This document shows, piece by piece, positions 6,614 through 11,471 of a stretch of 11,471 nucleotides of DNA. The DNA is taken from positions 1 through 11,471 of the forward strand of contig JAZNTW010000006.1 of assembly GCA_045591925.1 (NCBI GenBank). Reading direction: 5' to 3'. The translations under genes were made by a program, and so were the position numbers. This DNA is from Firm-04 sp045591925. Lineage in GTDB: Bacteria > Bacillota > Clostridia > Oscillospirales > Ruminococcaceae. Below the pieces are notes generated by a model. That model saw only the letters and a list, made by a program, of their open reading frames with translations. It did not search any database and was not told where the DNA came from. Each line of letters begins with the position of its first letter. Positions within the stretch are counted from its first letter, which is position 1.

Positions 6614-6895
6614 ATGGATAAGGAAACGCTGCGAAAACTCGAAATGCTCAATCAGCTTAGCCTGACTGACACGCAAAAAGAGCAGGTACTCGCATTTTTT
6701 CAGAATCGCGAGCAGGAGCTTGCTGTATTGAATACATTTGATACCGAAAATGTCGAACGAATGGTTCACGTGATGCCGATTTTGACGGTTGTGCGTGACG
6801 ATGTGGCTGCACAGCCCTTTTCTCGTGAGGACCTGCAAAAGGGTGCGCCCGAAACCAATCAGGGCTACTGGTGCGTACCGCGTGTTGTTGAGTGA
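6614..6895 (+). CDS. gatC: Asp-tRNA(Asn)/Glu-tRNA(Gln) amidotransferase subunit C
   Basis: This 93-residue protein has normal length for GatC, the small subunit that wraps around GatA and stabilises its contact with GatB. The family pattern is clear: an N-terminal helix with LRKLEMLNQLSL, then ILTVVRDDVAAQPFSREDL in the place of the usual LREDxVxPSLPREEAL, then GAPE and the end GYWCVPRVVE. The start at 6614 has GGGAG 7 nt upstream; an upstream ATG at 6575 has no ribosome site and lies close to the promoter. It is the first gene of the operon. Its TGA overlaps a GAGGAG that belongs to the next gene's ribosome site, and gatA begins 15 nt after the stop in the same frame. Confidence 0.92.
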   Translation: MDKETLRKLEMLNQLSLTDTQKEQVLAFFQNREQELAVLNTFDTENVERMVHVMPILTVVRDDVAAQPFSREDLQKGAPETNQGYWCVPRVVE

Positions 6896-6910
6896 GGAGA
6901 GGGAGAGATT

Positions 6911-8101
6911 ATGAAGCTATATACTGCAAAATCGGAAACGTCTGCGCAGAAAAAAATTGTTGCGGACGATATGCTGCTGACCAAGGATATGCCGACCGCT
7001 GCCGGCTCGAAAATGCTTGATGGCTATATGAGCCTGTTTGAAGCCGAGGCGATCACCAGACTTTGCGGCGCAGGCTACGGCGTCTGCGGCAAGTCGGATG
7101 TCGGTGAATTTGCAATCGACCTGCTTGGTGAGACTTCTTTCTACGGCGCGCCGACTGCCGATGGCAAGCTGACGAACGCCGCAGTTGAAATCCTCAAGGC
7201 AGATGAAGCAATGGCTGCGGTTGGCTTGGATGTCAATGGCTCGATTCGCCGCGCGGCAGCGCAGAGTGGTCTTGTGAGCGTGAAGCCGACTTATGGCACT
7301 GTGTCGCGCTATGGTACGATTCCGGTTGCCTGTTCGGGCGAGACGGTTTCCGTGACCGCGAAAAATATTGCCGATTGCCGCGAGATTCTCGCTGTGCTGG
7401 CAGGTCATGACGACAAGGATGGCACGAGTCTTTCCGAAGCCGAGTGCCAATGCCTGAAATCCGGTTCTGAAGCAGGTGTGATTCGTCGTGTCGCAGTGAT
7501 CACGGATCTGTGTGCAGATTTGGATGCGGATACCAAGGCAAAGCTCGATGCCGCAAGAGAAAAGCTGACCGCAACCGGCGTGATCATCGAAGAAATCAGC
7601 GAACCGCTGTTTGCTGCTGCAAGAATTGCATGGAATATTCTGATGAGCGCGGAGCTGTGCAACAATGTCTCCCGTTATGACGGCGTGAAGTACGGCTACC
7701 GGACAGCGCAATATACTTCCATTGATGATTTGTATACGAACACCCGTACAGAAGCCTTCGGTGAACTGCTGAAAACCGCGATTCTGTTTGGTTCTGATAC
7801 GCTCTCGACTGAAAATTACATGAGAGAATATGACAAGGCGCTGCGCGTGCGGAGACTGGTATCCGAGTGCTTTGCGAAGCTGTTCGGAAGCTATGACGCA
7901 GTGCTGATTCCTGCTTGCTCGAAGGCTGCGTACACCGAGTCGGACGTTCAAGCAGACCCGTACATTGCATTTGCCGAGAATCTTTACACCGCGCCTGCCT
8001 CGATCACCGGTCTGCCGACTGTGACTGCCGGCGGCGTACAGCTCATCGGAAAGGCACTCTCCGAGAATGCACTGTTTGACGCAGCGATGTGCTACGAATA
8101 A
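6911..8101 (+). CDS. gatA: Degenerate GatA-like amidase subunit, condensed, probably without glutaminase activity
   Basis: This is a 396-residue protein where GatA is usually about 485. Long stretches still align with GatA: SKML (33-36), CGKSDVGEFAIDLLGETSFYG (59-79), KPTYGTVSRYGTIP (125-138), the AGHDDKDGTS segment (164-173), NNVSRYDGVKYGYR (251-264) and the C-terminal GLP...GVQLIGK. What is missing matters more. The first 60-75 residues are absent and cannot be recovered upstream, since the gatC TGA is in the same frame. The catalytic Lys of IKDN aligns with Asp19. The GGSSGGSA signature that supplies the cis-Ser is gone, replaced by a shorter segment (82-104). KRR in the glutamine-binding region is KTA (288-290). 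Only the nucleophile-position Ser111 (GLDVNGSIR) is kept. Ribosome site and operon position are intact, so it is probably expressed as a structural GatA without glutaminase function. Confidence 0.85.
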   Translation: MKLYTAKSETSAQKKIVADDMLLTKDMPTAAGSKMLDGYMSLFEAEAITRLCGAGYGVCGKSDVGEFAIDLLGETSFYGAPTADGKLTNAAVEILKADEAMAAVGLDVNGSIRRAAAQSGLVSVKPTYGTVSRYGTIPVACSGETVSVTAKNIADCREILAVLAGHDDKDGTSLSEAECQCLKSGSEAGVIRRVAVITDLCADLDADTKAKLDAAREKLTATGVIIEEISEPLFAAARIAWNILMSAELCNNVSRYDGVKYGYRTAQYTSIDDLYTNTRTEAFGELLKTAILFGSDTLSTENYMREYDKALRVRRLVSECFAKLFGSYDAVLIPACSKAAYTESDVQADPYIAFAENLYTAPASITGLPTVTAGGVQLIGKALSENALFDAAMCYE

Positions 8102-8115
8102 GGAGGGAAATTTCT

Positions 8116-9555
8116 ATGAGATACGAAACAGTTATTGGTCTTGAGGTTCACGTAGAGCTTGCAACGCAGTCTAAAATTTTCTGCTCTTGCCATGCAAAAT
8201 ACGGTGCAGAACCGAATGCGCACGTATGCCCTGCCTGCTGCGGTATGCCGGGAATGCTGCCGATCGTCAATAAGCGCGTGGTTGATTTTGGTATGAAAGC
8301 CGGCATGATGCTGAATTGTACCATCAACCGTACAACAACATTCGATAAGAAAAGCTACTACTACCCGGATCTGCCCTGTGCCTACCAGACAACCCAGTGG
8401 TTTGCACCGGTCGCGGTCAACGGTCTGGTGGAGATCGAGACCTCAAAGGGCAAGAAAAATGTCCGTATCAAGCAGATTCACATGGAGGAGGACGCCGGCA
8501 AGCTGGTGCATGACATCGGCGCGGACGTCACCTGCGTAGACTTCAACCGCACCAGTGTGCCGCTGATTGAGATTGTCAGCCAGCCGGATTTGTCGAGTGC
8601 GGAGGAGGTTGAAGCGTATCTGGAGCGTTTGAAGAATCTGCTGCGCTACGCAAAGGTTGCGGAATGTGCGATGGAGCATGGTACGATGCGCTGCGACGTC
8701 AACCTGTCGGTTCGTCCGGAGGGCAGCGACAAGCTCGGCGTGCGTACCGAAATGAAGAATATGAACTCGATTGACGCGATCAAGCGTGCGATCAGCTACG
8801 AGGTCGCAAGACATATTGACGCGATCGAAAATGGTACGGAGGTACTGATTCAGGAGACGCGCCGTTGGGATGACATCAAGGGCAAGAGCTACTCGATGCG
8901 CTCCAAGGAGACCGCCGGCGATTACCGTTATTTCCCTGACCCGAACGTGATGCCTGTCGTGATTGACGACGAATGGTATGATTCGATTCAGGCTTCGCTG
9001 CCGGAGCTGCCGGAGGTAAAGCGCGCGCGTTATATTGACGAGCTGGGACTGAGTGAATACGATGCAGCGCAGCTGACCAAGAGCATTGCGGTATGCGAGT
9101 GCTTTGAGGCGGCGTATGCGGTCTGCAAGAGTGCGAAGGATGCTGCAAACTGGCTGCTTTCCGAAACCATGAGCATTTTGAGCAACCGGAAGATGACGCC
9201 GGATGAGCTGAATATCAACGGAAATGCTCTGGGCGAACTGATTCAGCTTGTAACCGGCGGCAAGGTTGGTCGTGCAAATGGCAAGAAGATTCTGGATGCG
9301 ATGTTTGATGATGCGAACCTGAATCCGGCTGAATACGCTGAGCAGAACGGTTTGGTTGTATCGAATGATACCGGTTTGATGGAAAAGGTTGCAAAGGAAG
9401 TGCTTGCCGGTGAGGAAAAGGCGATTGCGGATTTCCGTTCCGGTAAGGAAAAGGCACTGGCTGCGATTCTTGGTAAGTGTATGAAGCAGCTCAAGGGTAA
9501 CTGTAATCCGCAGACCCTCCGCGAATTCCTCATCTCCGAAATCGGCAAGATGTGA
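8116..9555 (+). CDS. gatB: Asp-tRNA(Asn)/Glu-tRNA(Gln) amidotransferase subunit B
   Basis: This 479-residue protein activates the tRNA-bound Glu or Asp with ATP and transfers ammonia to it. Length and motifs are those of GatB: YETVIGLEVHVEL (3-15), the metal-binding Cys pairs (C23, C25, C38, C41), HMEEDAGKL (122-130), VDFNRTSVPLIEIVSQPD, MRCDVNLSVRPEG, LGVRTEMKNMNS, QETRRWDD, MRSKETAGDYRYFPDP, and a helical YqeY-like tail that binds tRNA. Some usually conserved positions differ: DLPCAYQTTQ instead of DLPKxYQISQ, and VSQPDLSS instead of VSEPDxRS. The start at 8116 follows AAGGAGGG by 8 nt; that site overlaps the gatA stop codon, so translation is coupled. An upstream ATG at 8089 lies inside gatA and was rejected. 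It is the last gene of the operon. Confidence 0.94.
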   Translation: MRYETVIGLEVHVELATQSKIFCSCHAKYGAEPNAHVCPACCGMPGMLPIVNKRVVDFGMKAGMMLNCTINRTTTFDKKSYYYPDLPCAYQTTQWFAPVAVNGLVEIETSKGKKNVRIKQIHMEEDAGKLVHDIGADVTCVDFNRTSVPLIEIVSQPDLSSAEEVEAYLERLKNLLRYAKVAECAMEHGTMRCDVNLSVRPEGSDKLGVRTEMKNMNSIDAIKRAISYEVARHIDAIENGTEVLIQETRRWDDIKGKSYSMRSKETAGDYRYFPDPNVMPVVIDDEWYDSIQASLPELPEVKRARYIDELGLSEYDAAQLTKSIAVCECFEAAYAVCKSAKDAANWLLSETMSILSNRKMTPDELNINGNALGELIQLVTGGKVGRANGKKILDAMFDDANLNPAEYAEQNGLVVSNDTGLMEKVAKEVLAGEEKAIADFRSGKEKALAAILGKCMKQLKGNCNPQTLREFLISEIGKM

Positions 9556-9736
9556 TAGAGGTGTCTCCGACGGATTGATAATGGGGTTTCGGCACCATAG
9601 ACCCGTTATTGTTATGCTATTGGGCGTAACTGCGTGCGATTTGTCGCAGTGGAAATTATGGATTTACCTAGTTTATAATAAGAAAACGGAGTCTGCGAAA
9701 GGGCACTACCCGTACAGAAGTATTTAATATGTACCG
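9556..9736. other. Gene-free junction between gatB and mobile-element debris
   Basis: There is no gene or RNA that I recognise here. The stretch is less GC-rich than gatB. It has a few small stems, such as TGCGA-TTTG-TCGCA at about 9634-9647 and GGG-CACTA-CCC at about 9701-9711, but no T-rich terminator for gatB before the one at 9737. Large serine recombinase genes often sit next to the end of their element, so one old element end may lie in this segment. I see no duplicated attachment core inside the window. Confidence 0.4.
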
Positions 9737-9777
9737 AAAGGTTGCATAGCAAAACGCTACGCAGCCTTTCTCTTTTT
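9737..9777 (+). terminator. Terminator downstream of gatB
   Basis: AAAGGTTGCATAGC (9737-9750) pairs with 9756-9769 at all but one of 14 positions (one G-T pair included), with a 5-nt loop, and CTCTTTTTG follows on the plus strand. It overlaps the stop codon and last codons of the minus-strand chimeric gene. On the minus strand no T run follows, so it should mainly stop plus-strand transcription from gatCAB. Confidence 0.75.
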
Positions 9778-11127
9778 GTCGTAAACCATGCTGTCGGCGG
9801 TAACTGTTGCCGCCAAAACATTAAAACGGAAGAAAATATCAATCTGCTGTGTTCTGTGTCCGCTTGACTTGTCGGGGGCGTGTACGACAATCTTTTCAAT
9901 AAATTCGTGCATAATTTCGGGAGTGAGCTTTTTAATCTCAGAATACTTCCTGACAACTGCAATAAACTGTTCTGTGTCAGTAGCTTTTTGCTCCCTTTCT
10001 TCGACGAAAACAGAGAGTTCGGATACTATCTGCCGAAGCTCTCGTTGTTCCTTTTCGTAACCCTCCGACATTGTTTTGAATCGCTCATCGGAAATCTTAC
10101 CCGATACGTTATCCTCATAAAGCCTTGTAAACAGCTTGTCCAGTTCGGCAATTCGCTTTTCCGATTGGGCGAGCTTTTTCTTTGCTACTTTCAGCTCTGC
10201 AGATTGCTGTTCCTTTGAGTTTTGCATTGCTGCTTCGACAAATGCTGATTCATTTTCTCGGACAGCATTTGTAACCTTGTTGATTGCATTGAGGACAAGT
10301 TCTTCCAATACGACAGTTCTGATAAAATGAGCCGAGCATTCTTCCTTACGCTTTGCATAAGTGCCACATTTCAAATGCTCTTGGTCAGCATACAGATACC
10401 CTCCGAGTGTTGTGAACGTGTAATACTGACACAGCTCGGAGGATTTTCTTTTCCTCAGAACTTCGTATGACAGCCTCATCACACCCGACGGCTCCAATCG
10501 TTCATACGGTTGCAAGCTGAACTTCGGCTTGTCCTTGAAATCATCAAGCACCTGTGCTGTTTCGTTGTTGTCAAGATAACGGCTCTGGCTGTGTATTTTC
10601 TCCAAGAATGGCTCGAAGGTACGCTTTACTCGGAGGATATCCTCTATGAAAATTCGCATCTCCTTTGCAAAGGATTTTAATCTGTCGTTAAGCTTGTAAA
10701 TATTCTTGAGAAGCTCTGCGTCCTTCATAGCATTTGAGCCGATACGGACATAGAAATGGTTATGTTCTTCCGTATTACTATCAATCATCTCATCTTCCTC
10801 AAACGCCCAACTATGCAGATTAAGAATGGTGCGTAATGTACCACGCTGTATGTCCATAGAGCTGTACGGCGGAGTGTTCGCCAACATCTGCTCAATTTTA
10901 GCATAGAACGCAATTGCACCCTGAAACAGCCTTTCACTTTCATCGGCTTCACGCATATCTTCGGGATAATGCAGTATTGTTTCGTATCGCTTGCACTCCG
11001 AATACAGCTTGTCAAGCTCACGGTAACGCTTATCAAGTATCCTTTGAAGAATTTCTCCAAGCACATACTTCTTTTCGCCGTTTATATACACATTGTTTCC
11101 GTTGAAATACGCTGAAAATCCTGTCAT
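9757..11127 (-). CDS. Chimeric protein: DUF6076-like N-terminus fused to the C-terminus of a large serine recombinase
   Basis: This is an intact 456-residue frame made of two unrelated parts. Residues 1 to about 248 (M-T-G-F-S-A-Y-F-N-G onward, ending in SSELCQYYTFTTLGGYLYAD) resemble, from memory, the DUF6076 family, in which a cysteine-rich RCxxCGRxF segment should follow. Instead, residues from about 249 read KCGTYAKRKEECSAHFIRT and continue as the C-terminal half of a TnpX-like large serine recombinase: one Cys pair of its zinc ribbon (C254, C264), a long coiled coil (about 300-390, with RIAELDKLFTRLYEDNVSGK) and the DUF4368-type end (EIMHEFIEKIVVHAPDKSSG, then HRTQQIDIFFRF). The recombinase's serine catalytic domain, its DNA-binding middle and the first zinc-ribbon Cys pair are absent, so it cannot recombine DNA. 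The start has AAAGGAG 7 nt upstream. The gene is more A/T-rich than gatB. Function is unknown. Confidence 0.75.
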   Translation of the reverse strand: MTGFSAYFNGNNVYINGEKKYVLGEILQRILDKRYRELDKLYSECKRYETILHYPEDMREADESERLFQGAIAFYAKIEQMLANTPPYSSMDIQRGTLRTILNLHSWAFEEDEMIDSNTEEHNHFYVRIGSNAMKDAELLKNIYKLNDRLKSFAKEMRIFIEDILRVKRTFEPFLEKIHSQSRYLDNNETAQVLDDFKDKPKFSLQPYERLEPSGVMRLSYEVLRKRKSSELCQYYTFTTLGGYLYADQEHLKCGTYAKRKEECSAHFIRTVVLEELVLNAINKVTNAVRENESAFVEAAMQNSKEQQSAELKVAKKKLAQSEKRIAELDKLFTRLYEDNVSGKISDERFKTMSEGYEKEQRELRQIVSELSVFVEEREQKATDTEQFIAVVRKYSEIKKLTPEIMHEFIEKIVVHAPDKSSGHRTQQIDIFFRFNVLAATVTADSMVYDKKRKAA

Positions 11128-11157
11128 AGCAATTCTCCTTTAGTAGTTGTTGCTTTT

Positions 11158-11186
11158 ATTTTATCACATCTACTATTTTCAGTCAA
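11158..11186 (-). promoter_or_regulatory. Promoter of the chimeric gene
   Basis: On the minus strand TTGACT (11181-11186) and TAAAAT (11158-11163) are exactly 17 nt apart. Transcription would start near 11151, about 24 nt before the ATG at 11127. The promoter and ribosome site belong to the N-terminal (DUF6076-like) partner. From 11187 to 11281 the sequence is A/T-rich and I see nothing else in it. Confidence 0.75.
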
Positions 11187-11281
11187 CTAAAAAACTCCCA
11201 ATTTCAAAAATATTTTGTAGAGTTGTCAATGATATGTTACACTCAACCTCAAAAAAATAGATGTAAAAGTAGAATAAACGA

Positions 11282-11326
11282 AATGAGCCAAATGTGAGGA
11301 GCGGAGCGACGAGGATTTGGCTCATT
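11282..11326 (-). terminator. Stem-loop after the transposase fragment
   Basis: Perfect 12-bp arms AATGAGCCAAAT and ATTTGGCTCATT (11282-11293 and 11315-11326) enclose a GC-rich 21-nt loop GTGAGGAGCGGAGCGACGAG plus G. On the minus strand it begins 8 nt after the transposase stop codon and is followed by TCGTTTATTC. The position suggests a terminator, or the structured end of an insertion sequence. The trailing T run is weak. Confidence 0.55.
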
Positions 11327-11334
11327 CCGGCGGC

Positions 11335-11471
11335 TCACCACATCACCGCCAGATAATCTGCCAGAACTGCATTAGGACTGCGATATTTAAGGCAGCTTTT
11401 GGATATATTATTAGATACCTTATTGTACCTTGCAAGCTGCTTTCTGCCGTCTTCAAGGCTGTACATCCGCA
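11335..11471 (-). CDS. C-terminal end of a transposase/integrase-core protein (partial, leaves the window)
   Basis: The minus-strand frame enters at the window edge and ends at TGA 11335-11337, giving about 45 residues: RMYSLEDGRKQLARYN, then KVSNNISKSCLKYRSPNAVL and ADYLAVMW. The pattern Y-N ... L-x-Y-x-[ST]-P-N-x-V-L-x-x-Y-L is typical for the last residues of DDE transposases with an integrase core (compare YNxxRPHxxLxYxTPxEV). The catalytic residues lie beyond the window, so the family and whether it is intact cannot be decided. The following stem-loop fits an insertion-sequence end. Confidence 0.6.
   Translation of the reverse strand, partial: RMYSLEDGRKQLARYNKVSNNISKSCLKYRSPNAVLADYLAVMW

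Noticed and set aside
6917..7951. 344-codon minus-strand open frame inside gatA
   Set aside because: Antisense shadow; composition is typical of a complement frame and there is no start signal. It was checked because gatA is unusual, but it offers no alternative protein.
9612..9962. 116-codon minus-strand open frame over the 3' end of the chimera
   Set aside because: It is in another frame of the recombinase tail and continues into the junction sequence, with no ribosome site and no recognisable motif.
9757..11127. Functional site-specific recombinase
   Set aside because: The resolvase-type catalytic domain with its Ser and Arg residues is absent; only the tail after the zinc ribbon is present.

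Overview
The window looks like chromosome of a gut or rumen Ruminococcus-type bacterium (Clostridia, Oscillospiraceae). The best pointer is the first gene, a secreted CotH-kinase protein ending in a Thr-rich linker and a type I dockerin. That combination belongs to cellulosome-forming ruminococci such as R. flavefaciens and R. champanellensis. The housekeeping genes are Firmicute-like, with strong AGGAGG-type ribosome sites and near-consensus sigma-A promoters. The genus is inferred and no species is claimed.

Layout. (1) 1-3120: the edge of a dispersed repeat, a terminator, and the cotH-dockerin gene on the minus strand. (2) 3141-5011: a minus-strand operon ppa-prs (inorganic pyrophosphatase, then a divergent PRPP synthetase) with a clear promoter and a clear terminator. 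(3) 5019-6528: about 1.5 kb without a credible gene, filled with repeats. It holds two copies of the dispersed repeat also found at position 1, three 124-bp foldback units, a long hairpin and REP-like GC palindromes. (4) 6529-9555: a plus-strand gatC-gatA-gatB operon for tRNA-dependent amidation, with a consensus promoter. (5) 9556-11471: mobile-element debris on the minus strand, made up of a chimeric gene and the 3' end of a transposase gene. The chimera has the N-terminus of a DUF6076-like protein joined in frame to the C-terminus of a large serine recombinase.

How the genes work together. ppa and prs are a sensible metabolic pair: Prs makes PRPP for nucleotide and amino-acid synthesis, and pyrophosphatase removes the PPi released when PRPP is used. 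GatC, GatA and GatB normally form one enzyme that converts Glu-tRNA(Gln) or Asp-tRNA(Asn) to the amide form, with ammonia made by GatA from glutamine and channelled to GatB.

The most unusual thing here is GatA. It is only 396 residues and starts just where the catalytic Lys should be. It lacks the Gly/Ser-rich amidase signature and, by eye, the glutamine-binding Arg, yet its frame, ribosome site and operon are intact. It may be a structural subunit of an ammonia-dependent amidotransferase, which would suit an ammonia-rich gut habitat. This is inference. The repeat mosaic and the chimeric recombinase gene are the other points worth following.
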